Assembly: GCA_029948255.1 (NCBI GenBank)
Contig: JALIZF010001714.1
Span: forward strand, 163,501-227,500
Direction: 5' to 3'
Source: Telmatactis stephensoni
Lineage: Eukaryota > Cnidaria > Anthozoa > Actiniaria > Isophelliidae
DNA: 64,000 nt
Shown here: piece after piece, positions 42,558 through 54,342 of the stretch
Position numbering within the stretch: the stretch's first letter is position 1
Layout: every line of letters begins with the position of its first letter
Notes under the pieces: model-generated
What the model was told of the DNA's origin: nothing
What the model saw: the letters and a program-made list of their open reading frames with translations, nothing else
Databases searched by the model: none
Program-made: the position numbers and the translations under genes

Positions 42558-42684
42558 TCAGTTCCCCACGGCAATCATGTAAACCAGTATCATGCTTTTA
42601 AAGCTTTTTAAATATTGTAAATATAATTACATAGTTTATAATTTTTAGCAATTGACTGTTGATTTTCCGTGGTTATAAATAAAG

Positions 42685-42711
42685 TTACCTTACCTTACCT
42701 TACCTTACCCC
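42685..42711 (+). repeat. LINE 3' pentanucleotide tail (TTACC)n
   Basis: About five tandem TTACC units directly follow TTATAAATAAAG. Such short microsatellite tails instead of poly(A) are characteristic of CR1/L2-type LINEs. Confidence 0.8.
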
Positions 42712-42781
42712 CACTATAATAAGTAGATACACTACGGATGTAATTTCTATCTGACTCCTCATACTCTTTAAGTTTAGTGTT

Positions 42782-43778
42782 TTAAATCTTAGACGTAGCC
42801 TTATTAACCTTAGTACTACTAGAAAAAACTTGAGTGATATTATCTAAACTACAGGTATTAGTAATGGTGTCACAAGGGCCTATTTCAGCTCCATCTTTGC
42901 TGCCATGAATCTTTTCTGCTGCAGTAAATGTTTCTCTTCTTTGTCTTCTTGCTGTCGCAGAACTTAACGCTAACTTTCCATCCTTCATCTTAGTTAGTTT
43001 CCTTTCTCTTACTCCTTCATCTCTCCTCTTCTCATCTCTCCTCTTCTCATCTGCTAACTCATTGCTTATCCCATCTAGTTCCTCTATATCCCTAACTACC
43101 TTGTCTACCTACATATACCATTGAAATCAACAGTATAATTTAAATAAAAACAAATAAAAATGGCATAATAATAATTAAAACAAAATTGGAAAATAATTGA
43201 AAATTCTAGACAAAAGTATTTTTGGTTTCGTGTAAAAACAAAAAAAAGAAATTTGTATACATAAACAACCGATCTAAGTTTCCTTGATGACTGGTCAGCT
43301 GTTAGCGCACCAATGTTGATCGATAATTTTAATTTGACTGTTCAACTAGTCAGACTAAACTGGTCTTCTCTGTCTAAACTAAACTCTTGATCCCAAAAAT
43401 TAACACAACCAGATAGTAATGCAGTTCAAACTAAGTAGTAGTCACTGTTGAGGTCAAATCAAAAGCTGAGAGAAATGATACGTACAGCGCAAGTTTTGAT
43501 CGAATTCGATCACAGCTTTAAACTGGCATGCCCTTTAAACTGACCGTTAATATTCAAAAGATGTACATGTGGGCCATTTCTAGTAAAAATACAAAATTTT
43601 GAGCGATTTAGCTTACCTTCTCATCAAGTCTTCGACATTAATGAGCTTTCTTGTCGAGCTCTTTCTTCTTTTCTGACAGCTCTTTACTGGACTCCATGAT
43701 CTTCCTGTTGGCCATTACAACGGCTTCTCTCAACTCCTTTCTTTTCTTCATGAACATCCCAACGTTGAATCGTGGCAT
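42782..43778 (-). pseudogene. Small coiled-coil protein, two exons, one nonsense codon
   Basis: Exon 1 (43778-43617) starts MPRFNVGMFMKKRKELREAV and is lysine/glutamate-rich coiled coil, with a GTAAGC donor. Exon 2 (43108-42782) follows ATATGTAG and continues the coil (VDKVVRDIEELDGISNELA, then DEKRRDEKRRDEG, a 15-bp nucleotide repeat); it ends STKVNKATSKI. The frame is continuous across the join except for a TAA at 43640-43638 (codon 47). The start is 170 bp from the plus-strand Crypton-type fragment, in head-to-head orientation. I do not know the family; it resembles a coiled-coil accessory protein of a mobile element. Confidence 0.45.
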
Positions 43779-43948
43779 TTTTACAGAAATATAACGGAGT
43801 ACAACGCGCGAACAAGGGCAAATTTCAAAAAACAAAAAAGAACACGTTTTCACATTATGAGTGAACTCTGTCTAGTCAAAAGATGACCAAAATCTAAACA
43901 AAAACTTTAAAGATAAAACAAGCCCGAAAACTTGACGTTCAGACTAAA

Positions 43949-44703
43949 ATGCAGATAGTAATAAAGACAACACAAAGCCGCCATTTTCAGCGACAAGTTT
44001 GCAATCGAATTGAAGCTCTCGAATGTTCAGTAAGCCTATTATTAGCCGAAATAAAACGACTGCAATTACATGTCATTGAAACCGATCGTTTCTCGGTTTC
44101 GGAGATTCGGACCCAGTCTCTCCAAATATGAAAACGTCCAAGAAAAATAAAGGACGGATTTGATGAGCGATTCATATATGCCAAGCGTGGTATGCGGAAG
44201 ACTCTCGTATCAAAGCTGAAGAAATCTGGTCAACCACGCCATGTAATCTGTGAAATAACAAGGCATGCACGTGAAAGTTCTCTGGATGACTATGATGAAA
44301 TAGACGAAAACCAAAGAAAAGAATTATGTAAATAATCATCAGTGGGCATAAACTAAACAGTACTGTAGCTAGCTCTCAAGCCACCATCCAAAACAGGACA
44401 CCATTGACATCTATTAACTTGGCCTCTCCAAGTTCAACTAGTTCAAATAGCAGCCAACAACAAAGTCAAATGGTCCAGATGTCCACAGGCATCAGTCCAG
44501 GATTTCAACAGCATGGTGTATTACCATTCCTTCCAAATTTTGCTCTTCCATCTCAGTATCACATGGCAGCTTTCAACTCTCAAGTTCCAACTCAAAGTTA
44601 CACAGGATGTACCATCAATTACTTCTCAAATGATGCAGAGTTCCATCCTCAACCACAGAAGAAGCGAAGAGCTTACATATTTGATTCAGATGAAGAAGAT
44701 TAA
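43949..44703 (+). pseudogene. Crypton tyrosine recombinase C-terminal remnant
   Basis: A 60-codon frame (NRIEALECSVSLLLAEIKRL, coiled) ends in TGA near 44131. The same frame continues with KRPRKIKDGFDERF and MRKTLVSKLKKSGQPRHVIC, then ITRHARESSLDDYDEID. These are the last two catalytic blocks of a Crypton recombinase: R in MRKTLVSKL, the H of the usual TGH box (here TRH, a change of the conserved glycine), and Y in LDDYDE. After a TAA at about 44331 the frame 44362-44703 gives a serine/glutamine-rich tail ending KKRRAYIFDSDEED. The core-binding part is missing. Cryptons are DNA transposons that integrate with a tyrosine recombinase. Confidence 0.6.
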
Positions 44704-46385
44704 ACAGTAATTTCATTTACTTTAGAGTGACTTTTACCAGAACTGATCGATTTAAAATTTTCAGTTTATAGCTTGAGTATTTTGGTCACATGACACTTAT
44801 TGCATACATGTGATGTAAGAGCGTTTCCGGTTCCGCTAATTTACAAACCCATCCATTGGAAATCAATAAATATTTATAATGATCAAAAACATTGCTTTTT
44901 GTGTCGACACTTACGTTATGATGTCATGCGGTTTTGTAATCGCGCGTTTGATTTCAGACCAAATTGCACTCCACTCAGTTCAATTACCATTATTAATTAT
45001 TTTGATTTTTTTTAACTTCTGCTGTTGATTTTCGCAAAGCTAAAAGTACCATCTATTTGTGGTGACCTTCTAATAATGATTTCAGTACTTGTATGTTTCA
45101 AAAATGACTTTTCAAAACGGAAGAGGGCCATACCAAAATTCCTATACTTCACGAAAAAACCAAATATTTAATTTATACACAGAGAAAATTTTTTTAGTCA
45201 TTTATTAAGACTGTTAGCCTATCAAAAGAGCTCAGATTTCATGCGCCCTGCATACGTAGCATTCAGGCATTCGATTCCAAAATGCTACAAAACAACATTG
45301 ACAGATTCTTTTTTTCTCGCAGTAAAAAATTATTGAGGTTTGATATGACATACAAATATTTATTAGGTATTTGACATTATATTAAGTATTGTGATAATTT
45401 GATGCTTTGTAGGTTCGCAAAAAAAGTAAAGAAGCTCAAAATTCAAACTTATTACGTACAAGAGCAGTTACAAGGATAGGTAACAAGTTGTTATTAAAGC
45501 AGTTTTTGATGACATTGAAAAATCACGTTGTTTTGAATATTTTTCTCACCTAGTTTCATTTCGATGCTCGATTCAGTTGACCAGTAGCACCGTAGCAGAT
45601 ACATGATATATAATAATATATAAATCTTTGCTCATCTTGCTGGAAAAGTCACCGGAAGTCTTCGAAGATAAGATTAGTGGCTCCTTCATAGGCTGACTTA
45701 AGAATCTTTCACTAAACATGCTTTTTCCGTGAAAAAATATATATTTCGTGACAGGACATATTAACCTTTTCTGTCATGGTTGACTGCGCTGACTGTACAG
45801 AATGCCCTGATGACCCATGATTCACCATTTTGCCAAAAGGGTCTATTCTCCAGCAACTGCAATAGGGATAGCAACAACTTGGCTGATAACTAACGGAGCG
45901 TTTTCTTGACGTGGTTCAGTACGAAGCTGTACATGCCACTCGATAAGCTGGAATGCAACTGACTGTTCTTGTTTCTTGAGCTGTAGAAATTCAAGTCCCG
46001 CAAAAACTTGGATGCATTGAAGGCCGAGAAAGCCGCCCCAAAATAATTGAAAGCTGAATCGACCTCCAAAATTAAAGCTACGAGCTTACTTAAATTGTCA
46101 GGATCAGAATGAATCACTTCATCTGACAGCTCACGTGTTGTGCTGTCCCCAATATGGGGGGGTCACTCAAATTGCCACTACTCCAGTACCCCATACCTAC
46201 TTCACATGTATAAATGCTCGTCACAAAGATCTAGACTACACAATTACATAATGCCTCTAGATAATGCTCGATACAGCCAAGAGAAAACAAAAATCCTATT
46301 TTCAAATATTCATATATTATTCGTATACTAAGTGAGGGAGAGCATAGTCATACATTTATGAATGATGCAAATTATATACTGTATA
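44704..46385. other. No gene recognised
   Basis: Non-coding by appearance. A 75-codon minus-strand frame (46117-45890, SKLVALILEVDSAFNYFG) has protein-like composition but no family I recognise. Confidence 0.35.
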
Positions 46386-46632
46386 CACCTATTTCAACAA
46401 AGGTTGTCACTGCTAAGAGCGATGGGCGATAGGTAATAGGTCATTCCAAGACCGCAAAGCACTATTGATTTCTAATTGATTAACATATGAATAGCCAAAT
46501 ATTTGATGTAAGAGTGTAAAGAAAGATTTAGGATGGCTTAATTAAGAAATCAATAGTGCTTTGCAGTCTTGGAATGACCTATTACCTATCGCCCATCGCT
46601 CTTAGCGGTGTCAACTGTTTTTGAAATAGGTG
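46386..46632. mobile_element. TA-flanked MITE (247 bp)
   Basis: The ends are CACCTATTTCAACAAAGG and its complement with small differences (CACCTATTTCAAAAACAG). Long inverted arms contain CGATGGGCGATAGGTAATAG. TA dinucleotides flank at 46384-46385 and 46633-46634. The arms are about 95 bp each, so it folds almost completely; there is no coding. Confidence 0.8.
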
Positions 46633-46664
46633 TAATCAAAACATTTTATGTTCTTAGTCGAAGA

Positions 46665-47911
46665 TATCCTTGTGCACCACTATGCAGAGAAGCTGTTGTT
46701 CTTCAGGCTGTGCATAACCAATGCTCTTGACTGCTATGCCGAAGGTAACTAACTGATATGAAATGCATTTATGTGTTAGTTATATGTGTACAAAATACAA
46801 CAAATTGACAACTTTTTGCCAATTTCATATACCCAATGGCTCAATCCTGCACTTGAAAACTGAACTGTCTTCAATTCAGTGAACCAAAAACATGGTCTAC
46901 AAACCTTGTTTGACTCATTTTAATTGTCAATAGGGACACCTTTTCACTTCCGTGGCTGTGGATGGAAAACGTATCAGGCAACGAAGCTCACTGATGAGGA
47001 TATAACATGGATTACAGAGATGAATACGCTAACAAATATAATCATGGGAGCTGATTCTCTTGAATTTGACTTCAACAACCATTCTGAGCTTCAATGATTC
47101 CATCAGAACCAAATGATCATGATAAATGGGAAAAAACTATGCTAAACGGATGCGAGCACCCACCATTGTCAGTGATCATGAAAGTGACAGCCACCATCAA
47201 AACCAAAGAGGGCAAGAAAATCGTTATTCAATAACCCCATGGAAAATAAGGAAGACCCTAACAAGAGCAATGGACACCTTAAGAATGAAACTGCAGACAT
47301 CCAAGAATCACAGTTACTCCAGCAAATCTAACATGAGCATGTCCAGCAGTCAACATTTTCAAGTTGAGTCTCCTATTAATTCTTCATTATCCAATAATGA
47401 CCTAAGGCTATGCCAGACCAGTATGAAGGCCACACACCGTGAGCTAGCAAACATTTTGCCTCCTACAGAAAGTATTGCAAACAATAACATTGAAGTTTTA
47501 ACTCATCCAGCTACACCATGTTCAGATCCTTACTCAATTCCTAGTGTCCCGTCAATGACATCCCTAAGCTACAGTGAAAAGTTTAGACTTCCAGAAATCA
47601 AAAAGTATGGCGTACAGATACCGCCAAAAGTCAAAGTTGTAAACCAACTAGCAATTGTAAGCCTCAACTTTCAACATCAAGTACCAACATTCAACTTCAC
47701 TCAACAACATTCAACTTCACGCACTCGAACATTCTTCTTCATGCACCCGAACAATCAACATTGTACAACACAACATTCAACTTTGGACAGCCCAGCATTC
47801 ATTTTCTATGGACAGCCTAACATTCAACTTTGTACAGCCCAACATTTAACTTCATACTACTCAAAAATCAACTTCGTACAGCCCGACATTCAACTTCGAC
47901 ATACAGCCTAA
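46665..47911 (+). CDS. Possible multi-exon gene of unknown family
   Basis: Three pieces could be exons: EDILVHHYAEKLLFFRLCIT near 46668-46745 with a GTAACT donor; FHFRGCGWKTYQATKLTDED then ITWITEMNTLTNIIMGADSL after the acceptor TCAATAG (46933) up to a TGA near 47097; and an open frame 47126-47911 rich in serine, asparagine and glutamine. The last one ends in a minisatellite and so has a recent, probably non-native C terminus. No domain is recognised and the joins are guesses. Confidence 0.25.
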
Positions 47912-47965
47912 CAATTAACTTCGTACTACTCAAAAATCAACTTTGTATGGTCCAACATTCAAATG
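47690..47965 (+). repeat. Degenerate minisatellite (AACATTCAACTT-type)
   Basis: About ten variants of CAACATTCAACTTCGTACAG occur at irregular spacing of 22-36 bp. They occupy the 3' end of the open frame that ends at 47911 and continue past its stop. Confidence 0.65.
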
Positions 47966-48338
47966 CTCACTGAGTTAAATCGATTTGACCGGGGCAAAGA
48001 ATCAATTGTGCTCGATTGACACCTGTCACGTTGGTCGGTTGCTATGGAGAATTCTCCCTTTGGCGTTGTTTGGTCACGTGACCTATACAACACCGGCGTC
48101 CTTACGCTGGATTGCTTTTTTCGAACTCCCACTTTGTAGAGGCTTACTGTTGGTCCAGAGCAATTGTGTGGTTTTATTTTTAGCCATACGTCTAGTTCAT
48201 TTCAATATCGTTCATTTGAAATAAAGAATGAATTATTTGGTTAAAACGTCGATTTTTGCGCGCCTTTTAAAAATGTGTGCTAAAATTGCTATTTGGGCTA
48301 ACTGTGGTTAGGAGAAAGCGCAAAATCCTTACTTTCTA
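47966..48338. other. No gene recognised
   Basis: Ordinary intergenic sequence. The minisatellite ends just before it and the next foldback element starts at 48348. Confidence 0.4.
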
Positions 48339-48347
48339 GGGTATAGA

Positions 48348-48854
48348 TAGTCCAGTCCCAGACTCTCTTTCTTGCCGCTCCAGGACTCGCGGAGAAAGAG
48401 AGTCCAGTATAACTTGCATGCGCATGTGCAAAATGAGGCAATCAGATAAAAAGTTTTGTTTTGAGAGCTTGCAATATGCAAATGTCAGTGTTTGGTAGTG
48501 GTAGTGATGCGTATCGAAAAATTCACAAATACGTCTTTCCCAACTGTCCATCCGTAAATGGCCTGTAACTGCTCAAACTTTGGTAAAAGATTATAGTTGG
48601 TTTTTCCAAGTGCATAGCTCACTGAATCAACAAATGGCTTTCCGAAATGAGACTGATATCGTGTATACAAAACACTTTCTTCTTCAGCTATCTTGAATCA
48701 TTAGACGACTTTATTTAGGATTTGTAACCACGCGATCACCACATGAATGTGGTGATCGCGTGGTCACTAAGCTGACATGCGCATGCAAGTTATACTGGAC
48801 TCTCTTTCTCCGCGAGTCCTGGAGCGGCAAGAAAGAGAGTCTGGGACTGGACTA
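48348..48854. mobile_element. TIR element with 9-bp target duplication (507 bp), possible RecQ-like fragment inside
   Basis: The arms are inverted copies of about 80 bp: TAGTCCAGTCCCAGACTCTC at the left and its complement at the right, containing GCGGAGAAAGAGAGTCC as an internal hairpin partner. GGGTATAGA flanks both ends (48339-48347, 48855-48863), a 9-bp duplication as in Mutator-like elements. The minus strand 48670-48485 reads FVDSVSYALGKTNYNLLPKF then EQLQAIYGWTVGKDVFVNF, which resembles the start of a RecQ-type helicase, but it stops before the ATP-binding GKS. A second palindrome (CGCGATCACCACATGAATGT, then GTGGTGATCGCG) is at 48733-48763. Confidence 0.75.
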
Positions 48855-49056
48855 GGGTATAGAGAGACACAACACGCATACCTTTGATTTCCCTTTCTAA
48901 TCCCCGGTAAGGACCGAATTGTCTCTATGGTATTGATCAAAAACTCCACAAAAGTCGAAATTTCTTTGAAGTGTCGCGACTTATTTCTTATGTCTTGCTT
49001 AAATCATGTACATCCGAAAGGCAAAATTAAGTTTATTGTAAGTTCTATCAGTGGAG

Positions 49057-52000
49057 ATGGCCTCTTCCTCTGATGAAAGGTATGGTACTATGTTTTTTAA
49101 ACGATTTGTGTGTCACTTATTGCTTCTCGTAGCCGCCATCTTGTTCCTTCGCGCTAGCGATGAACTCTAGACTCATACTCGGCATTTTCACTTTTGACAG
49201 TGTATTTTGTTCCAAAATAAGAAACTGCAGTAGACCCAGAAACCACAATGGGAAATGCAACCATTCTCGAAAAGGACATCGAGTGAATTTCTGGCAGAAT
49301 TCCCCGCTTTTCAAATTGAATAAGCAACGTGGGGCAGTTCGAGAACGGGTTGAGGCCGTTCGCCTCGATGAATCAAGATTGGAAGAAAGATCTATCGAAG
49401 TAGAAAACATTTCCAAACAAGCAGACGAAAGAGTAAAGGAATCAGGTAATTTATTTGCTATGTGTGCTAAAATGTGTTATTTTCACGAGGAGTTATAATT
49501 TTATAGCTTTGTTATTCATACTTTGCACTAGTTGAACCTTACACACATTCATACTTTATTCATAATTCCTTTTTGGGCTTTTCATTGTGATGATTACAAA
49601 TTAAAATATAATTATAATTATAAAGATATATTTAAAAATTACAATATAAGGATAAGAAGTAATAAAGTTGTGTCTGGTTCACAAATTCATACTTCCTTGC
49701 ACGTGTGACATAGACACAAAAGGGTACTATTCAACTTTCAGTCTTGATGAGGACTGAGATATTCTGACAAAATTATTAAATTGTGTTTTTAATGTATTGC
49801 AGAAGCCCACCTTGAGGCATTACAATCAAAAAATGACTTATTAGATGAGTCTGTAAAAGCTAAAGATGCTGTCCTAAAGGAATTGACCAAGAAGTATGAT
49901 CAAATTAAAGCCATCCTCAATCCAACAAATCAATCTCGCTCAAGAAGGATGAACACCCCTACCACATTAGAGACTATAAGTGACAGTGGAAGCAGCCTTC
50001 GGTACCGCCGCAGAGAAGAAACCACCAAAGCACTGGAGTTCATTCATGGAGGAAAACAGGGAGCCATTTATGGAGCATGGGACTTTGTTTCTGTGAATGC
50101 CTCGAAAATGCAAATGGACACTCTCTTAGGCAGATACAAGAGAGGAAAATATTTACAGGGAGTGCTAGAAAAGGCAGTTAGGGAATACAGCACTTCAACA
50201 GAGTCAGTTAAACAAGCAGTTGCCTTGAAGTATAGCAATTTTCTATCTAGGAGAAAATTTTCATTATTTTGCAAGACCCAAACATCTGTTTTCGATCCAG
50301 ACAAAGATATATGGGTTCCTCGCAATATGAAATGCATTGGCATAGACATGCGGGTCCCTATTAACCAAGTGTCTAATGAACGTGTTGATGAATCAAGATT
50401 GGAAGAAAGATCTATCGAAGTAGAAAACATTTCCAAACAAGCAGACGAAAGAGTAAAGGAATCAGGTAATTTATTTGCTATGTGTGCTAAAATGTGTTAT
50501 TTTCACGAGGAGTTATAATTTTATAGCTTTGTTATTCATACTTTGCACTAGTTGAACCTTACACACATTCATACTTTATTCATAATTCCTTTTTGGGCTT
50601 TTCATTGTGATGATTACAAATTAAAATATAATTATAATTATAAAGATATATTTAAAAATTACAATATAAGGATAAGAAGTAATAAAGTTGTGTCTGGTTC
50701 ACAAATTCATACTTCCTTGCACGTGTGACATAGACACAAAAGGGTACTATTCAACTTTCAGTCTTGATGAGGACTGAGATATTCTGACAAAATTATTAAA
50801 TTGTGTTTTTAATGTATTGCAGAAGCCCACCTTGAGGCATTACAATCAAAAAATGACTTATTAGATGAGTCTGTAAAAGCTAAAGATGCTGTCCTAAAGG
50901 AATTGACCAAGAAGTATGATCAAATTAAAGCCATCCTCAATCCAACAAATCAATCTCGCTCAAGAAGGATGAACACCCCTACCACATTAGAGACTATAAG
51001 TGACAGTGGAAGCAGCCTTCGGTACCGCCGCAGAGAAGAAACCACCAAAGCACTGGAGTTCATTCATGGAGGAAAACAGGGAGCCATTTATGGAGCATGG
51101 GACTTTGTTTCTGTGAATGCCTCGAAAATGCAAATGGACACTCTCTTAGGCAGATACAAGAGAGGAAAATATTTACAGGGAGTGCTAGAAAAGGCAGTTA
51201 GGGAATACAGCACTTCAACAGAGTCAGTTAAACAAGCAGTTGCCTTGAAGTATAGCAATTTTCTATCTAGGAGAAAATTTTCATTATTTTGCAAGACCCA
51301 AACATCTGTTTTCGATCCAGACAAAGATATATGGGTTCCTCGCAATATGAAATGCATTGGCATAGACATGCGGGTCCCTATTAACCAAGTGTCTAATGAA
51401 CGTGTTGACCAATTTGTTAGATCACTTGATATTGGGCATGTGAATCAAATCCCTGGTGCCCCTGGTGTAACTCGCACGGTCACAGGTTTGGTGTTTATGA
51501 TTTTGGAGCTTTATTTGAGAGTTCCTTATTTGACACGGAAACTAATTTGGTTTAATGATAACATTAACCATTTTATTTTTCAATTCTCTGATGATGGAGC
51601 TCCCGAGACATCAACTCAATCAATGTCCATTGGTAGTGTAACTCTTTGGAACCTAGGGGAGAGAGTTCGAAGCAGAGATCACCAATATTTGTTACACTGT
51701 GCTAGTCTTGGTGAAAAGCATAGTGTCTTCTCTCTCCTTTGGAAACAACACGCAGAGGAAATGCTACTTTTAGAGTCAAACATGTTCACTGTTTGTGGGA
51801 GGGAGTGCACTCTTGAATTCCAGCCAGCTGCTGATATGTCTTGGCAAAGTTGGGCCTGTAATGAGCTCAACCAAGCTGCCACATATCCCTCCCCTTATGC
51901 TGATGATGTCTACCATTGGGGGGAGTATTGGTTTTGGAAGTGGGCATTTGTGGCACCCTTGGACTGACACAGTCAGATCAAAGAATATAAAGCTTGTTAA

Positions 52001-53429
52001 TGATTATGTTGCAGGTCTTCGAACTGACATTTTAGATGAGACTAGACACAAGAAGAAGCTGGAGTTCATGGCAGAGAATGGTATACGGCAACTGGGCCCT
52101 CCACATATAGGGGCTTTTGCCAACCGTGTGCGGCCAGATCCCCTACATTGTGAGATCAATGCATGGCAGCATGTGTTGAATCTCATTTACTTAGAATCTG
52201 TGAAAAGGGGCTGCTTTGACACCTTCATTAAAACCTTAATGGCTCCTGTTAAGCCCAACACAAATGCCAATGCTGAGGAGGAATCCAGTTTATCTGGACA
52301 ACCTGCTACTCCTGAACATACTCATGAAAATGTCAGTCTGTCCCCCAGCACAATGATGAACAACTTAAATCTGAAAGAGTCTGCCCAGCAGAGATATACT
52401 AACATTCTTGATACTTCAATTAGTGATTTTTCTCATACAGAGTATCCTGGGTGTGGGCTGTCACATTTGGCTTCTAAAATAAAGGAGCATCATGCTGATG
52501 AGGGTAAAAGGCAAAACAAGCTACTCACCAGACTAATTGGTGAGCAGGCTATTACTTTGGCAAGATACAGTTACCGTCTGATTGATTGTTTGCAGCATGA
52601 CGATGAGTCCCCAGCTGAGAGATTGACAAGGCTTGTATTGGCCAAAGTGTCAGAATACCTTAGAAATGCAGGTGGGTTCTTTAATAAGATATCAACCAAT
52701 GCAAGTGAAATAGCTCAATTACAGGAATACTGTGAATTATATTTCAACCTTCTTGCACTTTTCTTTCCTTCAAGCATCAATGTGACAGTCTGGACTGTAG
52801 GATATGCTATACCATATCATTCTAATGAATTGTTTCAAAAATACAAGATAGGTTATGGCATAACTTCCCTCCAAGCAAAAGAGTCAAAGCATGCAGGGCT
52901 GAAGGATGAACTTGCTTTGACAAACCGGTCAAATAAAGCCTCATCTGAGGGTAAGTGGTGGCAGGTGATGAGAGCTAATTATGTAAGGACTTTTTACCTC
53001 CCTGAGCATCAGCCTCTCCCTCCTTCATATACTTCCCATTTTAAGCCACGTGTTCCTCCCCATTGTGATAGCTCTGTATTTTGTCAGTGTGGCCGTAGCA
53101 AAGAGAAAGAGGAAGATACATGTTTTATATGTTGTGAGTGCATTGCTGTTGTAGAATGTGCTCAGATGGGAGCTTTGACACCAGAAGTTGTTGCAATTCT
53201 TAAGCCCTTGGTTTGCCCTGAATGCCAGAATAGATTTGCTGACATAGTGATCTTAGAAAAACACAAGGAGACACACAAAGGTAGGCATGACTCTCCTAGT
53301 ACAGAATTACACCCCAAAAATATGTCTGTTGAAGCATTAAAAAGTGAATTACGTAAAAGGGGTCTTGCAGTAACTGGAACCAAACCAATTTTGATACAAC
53401 GACTAGAAGGCATATTGTCTGTAGAGTAA
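49057..53429 (+). CDS. Large unclassified protein with C2H2 finger and SAP domain, copy B (nearly intact, one frameshift)
   Basis: Predicted exons: 49057-49079 (MASSSDE; context GAGATGG), 49201-49445, 49803-50465 (duplicated exon) and 50823-53429; the donors are GTATGG and GTAATT, the acceptors TTTGACAG and TATTGCAG. The N terminus has a cysteine/histidine patch (CSKIRNCSRPRNHNGKCNHS) and a long coiled coil across exons 2 and 3. The unclassified core has IWFNDNINHFIFQFSDDGAP, SWQSWACNELNQAATY and RPDPLHCEINAWQHVLNLIY. It ends with FCQCGRSKEKEEDTCFICC (zinc type), CPECQNRFADIVILEKHKETH (C2H2) and MSVEALKSELRKRGLAVTG (SAP). One extra G in the G6 run at 51918-51923 shifts the frame; otherwise about 1178 codons are open. 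AATAAA is at 53526. It may be a transposase or a DNA-binding gene of a mobile family. Confidence 0.65.
49367..51406 (+). repeat. Perfect 1020-bp tandem duplication, two units
   Basis: Unit 1 (49367-50386) and unit 2 (50387-51406) agree at every line I compared, introns included. Each holds the last 79 bp of exon 2, the 357-bp intron and the first 584 bp of the next exon. The breakpoint shares GA at the join (49367-49368 and 51407-51408). Exonic content is 663 bp, so the frame is kept. Confidence 0.92.
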
Positions 53430-54342
53430 GTATCAGTGATTATATACAATGATATGTTGAAACATATTCATTTATTATGTGCATAATAATATGAATGCAA
53501 AATTTTTGTAACATTTATGTGGACAAATAAAAACCTTTGAAAGCTTTATCATGATCTATTGTTGGCTATTGTGAGAGCAACTATAATACTAAAATAATGT
53601 GAAACACATTTGTTTGGGCTTCCTGTGTTCAAAAAAGATGAAAATGATTTCCCCTATATTGTCCTTAAGGTACTGTTGCATAAATTCTATTATGTCAATT
53701 CACAGTAAACAAAACTTAGTGGCCTTTAGTAGAACCCAAAATGCAAAAATTGATTTCCCAAAATTTTTTTCCCAAAATATTATTTTGCCTTTGAAATAAA
53801 TTTAGAATAAAAAAATAGATAGATAGATGGATAGTATTATCAATAGCAAGCTATTAAAACACAATGATCACAATATTTTTTATAATAAACTACAAAAAGA
53901 AATCCTTATTTGCATTGTAGCTGTGTAGAAAAAAAGAGAGAAATTAAAAAGGAATATATTAATTGCATAAAGCTAGAGTGCAAACAATATGTCTGTGAAA
54001 CCCTAATTAATAAATTGTTCAAAGTAGTGCTAGTTGAGCAATAGAAAATAATAAAATTAGCATAAATTCTATTATGCCAATTCACAGTAAACAAAACTTA
54101 GTGGCCTTTAGTAGAACCCAAAATGCAAAAATTGATTTTGTATTTCCCAAAATATTATTTTGCCTTTGAAATAAATTTAGTATAAAAAAATAGATAGATG
54201 GATAGTATTATCAATAGCAAGCTAAACACAATGATCACAATATTTTTTATAATAAACTACAAAAAGAAATCCTTATTTGCATTGTAGCTGTGTAGAAAAA
54301 AAGGGAGAAATTAAAAAGGAATATATTAATTGCATAAAGCTA
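53430..54342. other. No gene; tandem duplication of about 382 bp
   Basis: The sequence from 53679 (CATAAATTCTATTATG) to about 54060 is repeated from 54061 with a few small indels to about 54435, including AAAATAGATAGATGGATAG and TGATCACAATATTTTT. It lies 3' of the large gene and ends in the MITE at 54343. It holds no coding. Confidence 0.8.

Noticed and set aside
49160..49200. ATG at 49160 as the start of the large gene
   Set aside because: The upstream exon 49057-49079 has a better start context and a clean GTATGG donor joining at the TTTGACAG acceptor, leaving 49160-49200 in the intron.
50068..51369. Two near-identical minus-strand frames (50068-50436 and 51088-51369)
   Set aside because: They are antisense to the duplicated exon and repeat only because the exon is duplicated.
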